Positions 26,184-34,190 of a stretch of DNA of 63,931 nucleotides are shown piece by piece. The notes under the pieces were generated by a model. That model saw only the letters and a list, made by a program, of their open reading frames with translations, had not been told where the DNA came from and made no database searches. The position numbers and the translations under genes were made by a program. This DNA is from Candidatus Roseilinea sp. (GTDB lineage: Bacteria; Chloroflexota; Anaerolineae; J036; Brachytrichaceae): positions 1 to 63,931 of the forward strand of contig JANWYN010000049.1 in assembly GCA_025055235.1 (NCBI GenBank). Reading direction: 5' to 3'. Numbering within the stretch: the first letter of the stretch is position 1; every line of letters starts with the position of its first letter.

Positions 26184-27245
26184 TCATCGCTTCACCCGCC
26201 ATCGCACCAGCCAGATGAAGAACGGTCCGCCGATGAGCGCGGTCATGATGCCCACCGGCATCTCGGCCGGGCGCACGGCCAATCGCGCCAGCACATCGCA
26301 CACCAACAAGAAGATCGCGCCCACCAGCGCTGAATACGGCAGCACCCAGCGATAGTCCACGCCGACGGCGAAGCGCACTACATGCGGGATAACCAGGCCC
26401 ACAAAGCCAATCGGACCGGCCACAGCCACGCTCGCCCCGGCCAACAACACCACCGCCAGCGCACTCAGCCCCTTTACCCCGCCCGTCCGCTGGCCAAGGC
26501 CTTTGGCGATGTCCTCACCCAGCGAAAGCGCGGTGATCTGCCGGCCCATGGCCAGCGCGATCACCAGACCGGCGAGCAGATATGGCAGCGCCTGCGCTAA
26601 CAGTGCGATGTCGCGCCCGGCCACACTGCCGGCCAGCCAGAAGCGCACCTCCTCCAGCGTGCGTTGGTTGAAGATGAGGATGCCGGTGGTGAGCGAAGCC
26701 AGCAGCGCGGTGAGCGCCGCACCGGCAATAGTAACTTTGAGTGGCGTCGGCCCGCCCCGGCCTATCGAGCCGAGCGCATACACTGCGATCGCCGTGGCCG
26801 CCGCGCCGGCAAACGCAAACAGCGCATACACGCTAAGCGAGCCGATCTTGAGGAAGAACACGCCGGCTACGACGCCCAAAGCCGCGCCGGTCTCGATGCC
26901 AAGGATGCCGGTGTCGGCCATCGGGTTGCGCGTCCAGCCCTGCATGACTGCACCGGCCACAGCCAGCGATGCACCGACCATGACGGCCACCGCCGCGCGC
27001 GGCACCCGCAGTGTCCGGACAATCAGGTGTTGCGTATTGTCTGCGTCGAAGGCGAATACGGCCTGCAGCACGGTGGTTAGGCTGATATCGGCTGCGCCGA
27101 AGGCAATGCTACTCATGGCCGCTAGCACGAGCACGCCAAGCAGGACGACGATGCCCGTAATCAGCGCCGGACGTGAGCGCACCAGGCGCGTTGCGCGCTG
27201 TTGATTCGCTGCGGCCTCGGGGTTGGCGAGGGTGGCGGCGGTCAT
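26184..27245 (-). CDS. Ferric-siderophore ABC permease (FecCD family, copy 2)
   Basis: 353 residues with the FecCD landmarks [29 protein letters not shown] and [19 protein letters not shown] and about nine to ten helices. Paired with the permease at 24058 it makes the FecC-FecD channel. It lies 70 bp after the second binding-protein gene, with a 33-base palindrome between them. The stop codon touches the longest possible start of binding protein 1. Confidence 0.93.
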   Translation of the reverse strand: MTAATLANPEAAANQQRATRLVRSRPALITGIVVLLGVLVLAAMSSIAFGAADISLTTVLQAVFAFDADNTQHLIVRTLRVPRAAVAVMVGASLAVAGAVMQGWTRNPMADTGILGIETGAALGVVAGVFFLKIGSLSVYALFAFAGAAATAIAVYALGSIGRGGPTPLKVTIAGAALTALLASLTTGILIFNQRTLEEVRFWLAGSVAGRDIALLAQALPYLLAGLVIALAMGRQITALSLGEDIAKGLGQRTGGVKGLSALAVVLLAGASVAVAGPIGFVGLVIPHVVRFAVGVDYRWVLPYSALVGAIFLLVCDVLARLAVRPAEMPVGIMTALIGGPFFIWLVRWRVKR

Positions 27246-27267
27246 TGAGCAATTGAACAGGCCGGAC

Positions 27268-27300
27268 AGACCCTAAAGGTCTCGGAGACCTTTAGGGTCT
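27268..27300. repeat. 33-base perfect palindrome
   Basis: AGACCCTAAAGGTCTC, one central G, then GAGACCTTTAGGGTCT: a 16-base perfect stem with a 1-base centre. It lies between the second binding-protein gene and the permease gene. No T tract follows on the minus strand, so it is more likely a dispersed palindrome or an operator-like element than a terminator. Confidence 0.7.
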
Positions 27301-27315
27301 TTAATGGCGGTCATG

Positions 27316-28296
27316 TCAGTTCTGGGCCGAAGTGAAGGCCTGCCATCGGCTTACCACATCCGCCTCGGTGGCAACTGCACCGCTGCCGAGCAACGCAGCG
27401 CGCAGATCGCGCAAGATCCAATCCACGCCAAATGCGTTCGATGAAAACCAGAGTTCGGCGACGACGTTGACGACTTTGTTCGCCCGGACGGCTTTCAATG
27501 TCTTCCAGATCGGCGATGCCGTGAGCGCATCTGCTTTGTATTGGCCGCCGCTGAGCAGGAAGATCCAATCCGCGTCATGATCATTTATACGTTCGGCCGA
27601 GATCGCGATGAACGGATCTGTCGCTTCGGTTGCCACATCTTGAACTGCCGGGCGCTTCAGCCCCACCTGTTCGATAATTGAGCCGACTACCCCGGTACGA
27701 CTAAGCGCAAACGTGTCGTTGCCCAGCGCTCCAATCACTGAGACCGTTTTACCGGCGACGCCTGCGCCGGCCAGGTCGCTCTTGAGCGAGTTCACGGTAG
27801 CCTCGAGCCGCTTGATAAGCAGGTCGGCGGCCTCGGAGCGACCAAGGGTAGCGCCGGTGATCTTGAGCTGATCTTGCCATGACGCCGTATACTCGATCAC
27901 AGTGGTCGGCGCAATCGCTTCCAGCTTGTCTTTGACGCTCACAGTCGTCGGCAGCGACACACCCATGATGATCGCGGGTTTCTGCGCGGAGACGGCCTCG
28001 AGGTTGACGCCGTTGGGCGCGGCAGGCAACATTGGCACACCTGCGGCATTGAACACCGCTTTGGCACTTGCATAGTCGAACGTGATAAAAACCTGAGCGG
28101 GTTTGACACCAAGCGATAGCACGGACAACCCGGCAAATTCGTCCAGAGCAACAACCAATGGCGCACTCCCGGTTGTTGATGTAGGTGCACCGGTCGGTCT
28201 GGTCGCACTGGGCGGCGCAGCACAACCAGCCAATGCCACACTCACGGCTGCCCCGCCTGCGCCGATGAATCGCCGGCGCGTGATGCGCATTGTCAT
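27316..28296 (-). CDS. Siderophore-binding lipoprotein 2, Tat-type signal
   Basis: About 326 residues from ATG 28296. The start gives a twin-arginine motif (TRRRFIGAG) followed by lipobox LAGC, so a Tat lipoprotein is likely; the longer frame to 28362 adds 22 residues without signal character. The mature part has the FepB-like binding fold, with PLVVALDEFAGLSVLSLGVKP and QKPAIIMGVSLP. Compared with its neighbours it lacks the usual start motif PxRVVxL. It is the second of three binding proteins in the operon. Confidence 0.85.
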   Translation of the reverse strand: MTMRITRRRFIGAGGAAVSVALAGCAAPPSATRPTGAPTSTTGSAPLVVALDEFAGLSVLSLGVKPAQVFITFDYASAKAVFNAAGVPMLPAAPNGVNLEAVSAQKPAIIMGVSLPTTVSVKDKLEAIAPTTVIEYTASWQDQLKITGATLGRSEAADLLIKRLEATVNSLKSDLAGAGVAGKTVSVIGALGNDTFALSRTGVVGSIIEQVGLKRPAVQDVATEATDPFIAISAERINDHDADWIFLLSGGQYKADALTASPIWKTLKAVRANKVVNVVAELWFSSNAFGVDWILRDLRAALLGSGAVATEADVVSRWQAFTSAQN

Positions 28297-28386
28297 CTCA
28301 ATATCGTGGGCGTTCCTTTCATCTAGTTCATCCAGTTTGAAGAAAGAGGGTCGGGTGTTCATGATTGAATCTTCTCGCTTGTCAAT

Positions 28387-29481
28387 TTATTTCGCCAACG
28401 CGCCAACCGCTTTCGCCAACTGCGGCACCAACTGCTCGAATACGATAGGCAGGCTGAGCACGCTGCTGAACACCAGTGCCGGGCCGGTCATGTCGCTTTC
28501 GGCTGCGCCAGTGCCATCGAGCCAGATCACACGACCTTCCTTCACCACCTTCAAGTTTTGATAGACCGAATTCTCCTCGACGCGTTTGCGCTGCTCTGGG
28601 CTAGCTGTCCATAACAGCACGTCTACATCGAACAAGCTGAGCTGCTCACCGCTGATTGTGCCGTAGAAAGAATCACCGGCGATCTTCGCCAACTCCGGTG
28701 GCAAGACAAAACCGAGCGCAGTGAGGAAGCGCATGCGCTCATGTTGCTCGCCGGAGAAGAAGAACTGACCATCCTGGGCGGGCATAGCGATGACGGCCGT
28801 CTTCCCCTTGAACTCTGGGTGAGTCTCGCGTACTTGCGCAAAGCGAGCCTCGATTTCTGCTACTGCTTGGCGCGCTTCCCTCTCCTTGCCAAGTGCTCTG
28901 CCGATCACGATGGTTTGTTCGTTCCACGGCATACCAAAATTCACGTAGCCATCGGACTGTGCGACCACTGGCGCAATTTGACTGAGTGCGGCGTACTCCT
29001 TGTCGGTAATGCCAGCTGAGACGGCGATGATCAGATCAGGCTTAAGCGCTGCGATTTGCTCGAGGTTCAACTGGCCGTAGGGCATGTTGAGCAGCTCGGG
29101 CGTTTGACCCTTCACATACGACTTAGCCCAAGGGAAGATGGCGTTGGGTTGGTCGCCGAACCAGTAGCGCGTGGCGATCGGGGTGATGCCGAGTGCCAGA
29201 ATCGGATCTTGATCGTTGTAGCCCAGCGAGAGCACGCGCTCGGGAGGTTTCTCTACCGTCGTCTTGCCGAACTTGTGCTCTATGGTGATGGGGAAAGCAG
29301 AGCTGGCAGGTGACTGCGTCGCAGTAGGCCCAGCTATTGGAGTGGCTTGATTCTCGGGAGGGCGAGCAGCGGGCGGCGGTGCAGGCACACACGCTGCCAG
29401 AACAGTGACTGCTGCGATGCAGCAACTTACGATTGGTGCCGAAGCAACGGTTCGGCGTCTATGTTTCTGATCGTTGTTCAT
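28387..29481 (-). CDS. Siderophore-binding lipoprotein 3
   Basis: 364 residues. The signal peptide ends in lipobox LAAC (Cys31), then a Pro/Thr-rich linker to about 62. The mature part begins [34 protein letters not shown], typical of FepB/FhuD-like ferric-siderophore binding proteins, and includes [13 protein letters not shown]. It is the first large gene of the uptake operon. Three different binding proteins with a single permease pair suggest a range of siderophore substrates. Confidence 0.92.
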   Translation of the reverse strand: MNNDQKHRRRTVASAPIVSCCIAAVTVLAACVPAPPPAARPPENQATPIAGPTATQSPASSAFPITIEHKFGKTTVEKPPERVLSLGYNDQDPILALGITPIATRYWFGDQPNAIFPWAKSYVKGQTPELLNMPYGQLNLEQIAALKPDLIIAVSAGITDKEYAALSQIAPVVAQSDGYVNFGMPWNEQTIVIGRALGKEREARQAVAEIEARFAQVRETHPEFKGKTAVIAMPAQDGQFFFSGEQHERMRFLTALGFVLPPELAKIAGDSFYGTISGEQLSLFDVDVLLWTASPEQRKRVEENSVYQNLKVVKEGRVIWLDGTGAAESDMTGPALVFSSVLSLPIVFEQLVPQLAKAVGALAK

Positions 29482-29539
29482 GGTCTATCCTCGAGTGATA
29501 AAGAAGAAAGTTGTAAATGGAACGCATCCAAAGCAACGG

Positions 29540-29935
29540 TCAAGCCGGGTGGCGTTCGCTCGGTTGTGCAGCCCGCGAAGGCTGCAACAGCGTGATCGCC
29601 GTAATCATGAACCGAGCACGTCCGGCAGCGCTGGGGTTGCGACGATTGCGCTGCTTCTCGTTGATATAGAACAGCGCCCACTTGGCCGCAATGTCGGCGC
29701 TGACATGCCGCTCGGCCAGCCACTGTGCCGATAGGGCGCGTGCTGCTTCGAGCGCAGCGGCGCTGCCGGTGCGCCAATTCAGCCGGCGACCGAACTCGGC
29801 CAAGCACTCTGCGCAAGGCGTAGGCGGGGGCGGCATGCGCCCGTTGCACTGCCGGGCGCGCTCGTAGGCCAGGCAGAACTCCTCGCCGGCGAGCGCTTTG
29901 ATCTCGATGAGGGAGATGGGGACACGCGACTGCAT
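29540..29935 (-). CDS. Small unknown protein at head of siderophore operon
   Basis: About 131 residues from ATG 29935; the frame is also open to ATG 29983. The sequence has a CNGRMPPPPTPCAEC cluster (three Cys) in the first half and WALFYINEKQRNRRNP later. Codon use fits the neighbours. I do not recognise the family. It lies 58 bp upstream of binding protein 3 and downstream of the palindromic site at 30028-30043, so it is likely part of the same transcript. The cysteine group could bind metal, but this is speculation. Confidence 0.55.
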   Translation of the reverse strand: MQSRVPISLIEIKALAGEEFCLAYERARQCNGRMPPPPTPCAECLAEFGRRLNWRTGSAAALEAARALSAQWLAERHVSADIAAKWALFYINEKQRNRRNPSAAGRARFMITAITLLQPSRAAQPSERHPA

Positions 29936-30027
29936 AGCTCCGATTCGCGTGTATAGCGTAATCGGCTCGCGTGCTCCATTCAAGCATTGCCATCAACGAG
30001 GGTCCATCGCCTCTGCGCAAGTGCAGC

Positions 30028-30043
30028 GTTAACTCTGGTCAAC
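30028..30043. promoter_or_regulatory. Palindromic operator-like site before siderophore operon
   Basis: GTTAACTCTGGTCAAC: arms GTTAAC and GTCAAC with a 4-base spacer, five of six arm pairs complementary. It is related to the sites at 22277-22292 and 8181-8195 and lies about 85 bases before the first gene of the siderophore operon. Confidence 0.4.
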
Positions 30044-30136
30044 ATCCAGCTATGTCGCCCGCAAACTCGGGCGTAGCATGAGTGTCACAGGGCGCCGCAC
30101 GGAGCGATGCACCACAGGCGCCCCGGCAAATCCCGG

Positions 30137-30754
30137 CTAGATTTCGCCCAACGTCTGGCCGAGCGGCGTGCCGGCCAGGACGCCCGTCCTGGCAACCGCG
30201 TCTGCCAGCAGCCGACCGACGATCGCAGCAATGAGGAAGCCGATTGCCGACAGCGCCACCGCAACGACGAGCACCGGAAGCTCCAAACGAGTCGAACGAA
30301 TGCCGATGGCGATCAGCAGAAACTCGATCAAGCCGACAGCGAATCCTAACGCAGCGATGCGCGCCCAGGAGTAGTTCCGGTAGCGCGTGATCACCCAGAC
30401 GACCGGTTCAGCCAGGACGGCCGTCAGCACGCTGATCCCGAGCACCACCAGCCCGAAGGGCGTGAACGGTATCGCAATCAGTCCGCTGATCAGCCCGACT
30501 AAGACGACTGCGCCGGGCTTGCGCATGACGTATGCAGCAAACGCAGCAGGTAGAAAGAACAGACCGCCTGCCACAGCACGCCCTAACACGCCGCCGGCTT
30601 GTGCAGCAGCGTAAGCGTAGGTGAAGGGAATGAGTAGCACAGCGAACGCCACGCCGATCATGGCAGTGACGAGCAGATCGCGCGTGGTCCAGCGGCGCGC
30701 ACGGGGTGCTGAAGTAGCCGCAGATGCAACTGGGCTAGGCACTGTCCGATCCAT
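30137..30754 (-). CDS. ECF transporter S component, YkoE-like
   Basis: 205 residues with about five to six helices after a soluble N-terminal segment ending RRWTTRDLLVTAMIG. The order of segments (TYAYAAAQAGGVLG, LFFLPAAFAAYVMRKPGA, FTPFGLVVLGISVLTAVLAEPVVW) matches YkoE, the thiamine/HMP-type S component that works with a fused ATPase (YkoD) and YkoC. Such ATPase and T components exist 26 kb away at 2423-4174 and 1550-2371. GGAGAGAGGTGA lies just before the ATG. No TPP riboswitch was found upstream. Confidence 0.82.
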   Translation of the reverse strand: MDRTVPSPVASAATSAPRARRWTTRDLLVTAMIGVAFAVLLIPFTYAYAAAQAGGVLGRAVAGGLFFLPAAFAAYVMRKPGAVVLVGLISGLIAIPFTPFGLVVLGISVLTAVLAEPVVWVITRYRNYSWARIAALGFAVGLIEFLLIAIGIRSTRLELPVLVVAVALSAIGFLIAAIVGRLLADAVARTGVLAGTPLGQTLGEI

Positions 30755-31154
30755 GGTTACTCACCTCTCTCCGTCTTGCTTTTATCGCCGCTCCGCGCGT
30801 GCGCTGCCTCGCGGCCGACGATGCATCTTGGCGCGGCGCAGGCAGCCGTCGGTCGAACGGCGATGTGCGATGACGATGATGCTCACTGCGACTATCAAGC
30901 ACATTGCCAGCCCAACCTGCACAACCTGCACTGCGCCCATCGCTCATTACCACCAGTCTCACAGTCTCAACGGTGGTGTGATTGTGAACGCCTTTTTGGC
31001 GCAGCGGTAGACACATCGTGCAACATCAGAGCTTGACTGTGTGCAACGCTTCAATTGCAGGCGCATCAAAGCTAGGGAGCATCTCAGCGCAAGCCGCAGT
31101 TGTGACAAAAGTATCTTGATCTCGGGGCGCCTGCCCGGCATGATTTGCTTAGCG
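30755..31154. other. Divergent intergenic region, ykoE-like / S4 paralogue
   Basis: About 400 bases between divergent genes. It has a short tandem repeat of ACAACCTGC (30913-30932) and a weak palindrome CTTGACTGTGTGCAAC at 31032-31047 that resembles the operator-like sites of the iron operons (9 of 12 arm bases). No riboswitch, tRNA or convincing coding frame was seen. Confidence 0.4.
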
Positions 31155-31766
31155 ATGAACTCAACTGGACCAAAGGTGCGATTGTCGCGCCGACTTGGAA
31201 TCCCGCTCACGCCAAAGGCTGCGCGCATCATGGAGCGCCGCCCAACACCACCTGGGCAACACGGGACAGATATGCGCGCCAACCGCAAAATCTCCGTCTA
31301 CAAGGCTCAGCTTTTGGAAAAGCAGAGGCTGCGCGCTCAATACAACATTCGCGAGCGGCAAATGGCGGCCGCTTACGCCAAAGCGATCAAGATGAAAGGT
31401 GCCAGTGATGAAAATCTGATCTGCCTGCTGGAGACGCGGCTGGACGCGCTAGTGCTGCGTGCCGGCTTCGCTCCCACCATCTATGCTGCGCATCAGCTCG
31501 TGTCACACGGGCACTTCATGGTCAACGGCTACAAAGTGAACATACCTTCATATCGCTTGCGCGTCGGTGACGTGGCGCAGGTGCGCTCGCGCAGCCGAGA
31601 ACTCGCCTTATTGAAAGATCGCCTGCCGAAGCTCTCACCCTCGCCGACGCCGTATTTGGAGGTTTCGCCCGAAGCAATGAGCTTTCGCCTCGTCGCTCTG
31701 CCCAAGCGCGATGAGGTGCCGGTGATTTGCGATGTGCCGCGCGTGATCGAGTACTACTCGCGATGA
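31155..31766 (+). CDS. rpsD: Ribosomal protein S4, cysteine-free paralogue
   Basis: About 203 residues from ATG 31155. It contains RRPTPPGQHG, the S4 N-terminal signature, and an S4 RNA-binding domain (about 95-155, LLETRLDALVLRAGFAPTIYAAHQLVSHGHFMVNG). The zinc-ligand cysteines that many S4 proteins carry in the first 35 residues are absent (no Cys there), so it is a C-minus type. It is not in the usual S13-S11-S4-rpoA cluster. The next gene overlaps its stop by ATGA and a flavodoxin follows, an unusual setting that hints at a metal-starvation role. The frame is open to 31041, but the family length supports 31155. Confidence 0.88.
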   Translation: MNSTGPKVRLSRRLGIPLTPKAARIMERRPTPPGQHGTDMRANRKISVYKAQLLEKQRLRAQYNIRERQMAAAYAKAIKMKGASDENLICLLETRLDALVLRAGFAPTIYAAHQLVSHGHFMVNGYKVNIPSYRLRVGDVAQVRSRSRELALLKDRLPKLSPSPTPYLEVSPEAMSFRLVALPKRDEVPVICDVPRVIEYYSR

Positions 31767-32122
31767 TGTCCCCTAGGAGCGAACGGTCATGCTTGGCCTG
31801 CGACAACGCACGTGGATGGCGCGTCCTCGCATTGGCCGACGGCCAGGTGCGGTTGGATTTGGGCGCGGTCGCAGTTTGGGTGGATAGCGCCGCTGCGCCG
31901 GAGCTGTTCGAGTTGTTCGGTGAGTGTTTAGATTGGTCAGCGCAAAAGAGAGACGCTCGACGAAGCTGTAGCGTAGGTTCGGTGCGGTATCGGTCGAGGC
32001 GACGCATGTTGGAGATGACCGTCGGCAACGCGATGCTGCGTTTTTCGCCGTGTGATTTCGCTGCTTTCTGCGAGCTGACGCGAGGTGCGCTTGCGCGAAT
32101 GGCGGTTTTATTGAACGAGTAA
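31763..32122 (+). CDS. Unknown protein coupled to S4 paralogue and flavodoxin
   Basis: About 119 residues from ATG 31763, which overlaps the S4 stop codon (ATGATG), so translation is coupled. It begins MMSPRSERSCLACDNARGW, with a CxxC pair, and later has RYRSRRRMLEMTVGNAMLRFSPCDFAAF. I do not recognise the family. It is 24 bp before flavodoxin 2. The sequence is Cys-richer than average (about five Cys). Metal or redox function is conceivable from position only. Confidence 0.65.
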   Translation: MMSPRSERSCLACDNARGWRVLALADGQVRLDLGAVAVWVDSAAAPELFELFGECLDWSAQKRDARRSCSVGSVRYRSRRRMLEMTVGNAMLRFSPCDFAAFCELTRGALARMAVLLNE

Positions 32123-32146
32123 CCTCAAAAGGAGACAAGACAAAGC

Positions 32147-32671
32147 ATGGGAATCGGCATCTTTTACGGAACACAAACGGGCACGACCGAAGGCGTGGTG
32201 AACACCATGTTGCGCTACCTGGGCAACTTAGTCACCACGTGCAAGTGCATCGTCAGCGCGACGGCCGACGAGATCGCCGCGCACGACTTCCTCATCCTCG
32301 GCGGCGCGACCTGGGGCGACGGCGAGCTGACCGACGACTGGGCCGACTTCTGGCCGCAGATGGATAGCATAGACTTCACCGGCAAAACCGTCGCCATCTT
32401 CGCCCTCGGCGACCAGGCCGGCTATCCCGGCCACTTCGTCAGCTCAATGCGCTACTTCTGGGACAAAGTGCAAGAGCGCGGCGGGCAGATCATCGGCATG
32501 TGGCCGACCGAGGGCTATGAGTTCGACCACTCTGACGCTGTGGTCGAAGAAGGTTACTTCGCCGGCTTAGCAATAGACGAGGTCAACCAGCCCCAACTCA
32601 CCGAAGAACGCGTCGCGGCGTGGTGCGCATTCATCGCCGAGCAATACGAAGCAATGCATGCCACCGCATAG
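32147..32671 (+). CDS. fldA: Long-chain flavodoxin (copy 2)
   Basis: 174 residues, a complete long-chain flavodoxin. It has phosphate loop GTQTGTTE (8-15), the 60s loop ATWGDGELTDDW with FMN-stacking Trp, the 90s loop ALGDQAGYPGHF, and the long-chain insertion near 125-145 (WPTEGYEFDHSDAVVEEGYFAGL). AAAAGGAGA lies 16 bases before the ATG. It replaces ferredoxin in electron transfer when iron is low. A second flavodoxin is encoded at 21659. Confidence 0.95.
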   Translation: MGIGIFYGTQTGTTEGVVNTMLRYLGNLVTTCKCIVSATADEIAAHDFLILGGATWGDGELTDDWADFWPQMDSIDFTGKTVAIFALGDQAGYPGHFVSSMRYFWDKVQERGGQIIGMWPTEGYEFDHSDAVVEEGYFAGLAIDEVNQPQLTEERVAAWCAFIAEQYEAMHATA

Positions 32672-32782
32672 ACGGGCGCTGGCGACCGGATCGTTCGCTT
32701 CATTGACCTCCTATTGACCTCCTCCCCTTCTGTGGGCGCTTCGCCGTTGTGCTGATCCCTCACGATGGCGAGGCGTCCTCAT

Positions 32783-34090
32783 TCAGTCGTATTTCGTGCT
32801 GCCCGGGGTCGGGTATTTGGCGCTGGCGTCGTCCAGCACCAGCACCCAGTCCGGCCAGATGCGCGGCGGCGTGAACTCGTGCGGGCCGTCGTTCTTGACC
32901 CGGCCGGCGCGGTGCGCTGCGCCGGTGCGCGGGTCGTACCAGTGCACCTCCAGCACGTCGCCGCGCAGCTTGTTCAGGTCCACCGTCACCGGCTTCACTG
33001 TCGGGCAATACACGAAGGCGTAGCTGCCGTCGGCGTCGCGCGTGGCTTGGACGTGATGGGTGCCTTCGCCGGCGTCGCCGACGATGAGCGACTGGTCGGG
33101 GATGCGCGAAAGGAACGGCCGGCTCTCGATCAGGCGTTTGGCGTATTGCATTTGGCCCGAGCCGGGGAAGTGCATCGCTTCCTGCCAAGTGTGGCGACAG
33201 AAGCCCTTCGGATTCTTGCCGAGGGTAAAGAACTGCCAGATCGGGTGGCAGCCGTAGGTGTGGCCGTGCGCGCCGGCGAACAGTGCCCAATACAGGCTCT
33301 TGCGGTTGTCATAGGCCTCGAGGTAGCCGTTCTCGATGTTGAAGGCCGAAGGGTGGTCTTCGTAGGCCGGCTCTCCGTCCATGCACGGCTTGGTCGGCGC
33401 CAGCGCGTAGTCGTGCTCGATGCACTTCCAGTTCGGCGTATTGCGCGCGTGGCCGCTTTGCCACATGTTGAAGTCGAGCCAGTCGGCAGCGTGCCAGTCC
33501 TCTGCTGAAGAGCGGCCGCCCATCGGATGAAAGGTGATCAGGTGGCGGCCTTCATCGCCGGCGCGTAGCCCGGCAGCCATCGCGTTCAAGATGTCTCGAT
33601 GTTCTGGCTTCTCCACCGGCCGGTCGCCGCCTAGAATCCAGATGACCGGCTTGTCTTTGTAGCGGCGGCCCAGGAACTCACCGTAGATGCGCGCGTTCTC
33701 CGGCGTGAAGATCTCCGGCCCAACGCCCCACTTCGCATTCCACTTGTCGCCCCAGGTGGGCAACATGCCACACCATATGCCAAGCGATGCCATGACGTTG
33801 ACGATGTAGTCCACGTGCTCGAAGTAGGCTTCGTTCGGGCGCGTTGGATCGTTGTCAATCAGCGGCCGGTGGCCATAGGGGTTCGGATCGTTCAGACCGT
33901 CTTCTTCGGCCAGCACGACCGACTGCATCACAGTAAAACCTTTGGCTGCGCGGTCGCGCAGAAACCATTCGGCCTCGCCGCGGTCCAGGCGATGGAAGAT
34001 CTCCCAAGTCGTATCGCCGAGGTAGAAGAAGGGCTTGCCGTCGTCGTAAACCAGATAGCGTTTGTTGGAACTGACTTTGAGCATGGTCAT
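32783..34090 (-). CDS. Apiosidase-like glycoside hydrolase (GH140 / DUF4038 type)
   Basis: 435 residues of the DUF4038 (beta/alpha)8 type with a C-terminal beta domain (about 345-430, VYCPTVKPVTVDLNKLRGDVLEVHWYDPRTG). Motifs are FFYLGDTTWEIFHRL at the start, WILGGDRP (near 155, candidate acid/base Asp) and CMDGEPAYED (near 240, candidate nucleophile Glu). No signal peptide is visible, so it may act in the cytoplasm on imported oligosaccharides. Related GH140 enzymes remove apiose from pectin. It is 100 bp after another glycosidase on the same strand. Confidence 0.8.
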   Translation of the reverse strand: MTMLKVSSNKRYLVYDDGKPFFYLGDTTWEIFHRLDRGEAEWFLRDRAAKGFTVMQSVVLAEEDGLNDPNPYGHRPLIDNDPTRPNEAYFEHVDYIVNVMASLGIWCGMLPTWGDKWNAKWGVGPEIFTPENARIYGEFLGRRYKDKPVIWILGGDRPVEKPEHRDILNAMAAGLRAGDEGRHLITFHPMGGRSSAEDWHAADWLDFNMWQSGHARNTPNWKCIEHDYALAPTKPCMDGEPAYEDHPSAFNIENGYLEAYDNRKSLYWALFAGAHGHTYGCHPIWQFFTLGKNPKGFCRHTWQEAMHFPGSGQMQYAKRLIESRPFLSRIPDQSLIVGDAGEGTHHVQATRDADGSYAFVYCPTVKPVTVDLNKLRGDVLEVHWYDPRTGAAHRAGRVKNDGPHEFTPPRIWPDWVLVLDDASAKYPTPGSTKYD

Positions 34091-34190
34091 GACGGGATTA
34101 TTTTGGTCTGACCATTATCGCCATCGCGCATCAGACGACAAGCAGCAGCCTATGTGCTCACTCAGTGTGAGGCAACTGCGAGGTTTGCCC

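Noticed and set aside
27268..27300. Rho-independent terminator within the siderophore operon
   Set aside because: The stem is perfect, but no T tract follows on the transcribed strand and the genes on both sides belong to one transport system.
30990..31060. tRNA-like string GGCGCAGCGGTAGACAC
   Set aside because: It resembles a D-arm only. No anticodon stem, T-loop (TTCGAATC type) or acceptor stem pairing follows.
30755..31154. TPP riboswitch before the YkoE-like gene
   Set aside because: The conserved CUGAGA and ACCUGAUCUGG-type segments could not be found on the minus strand.
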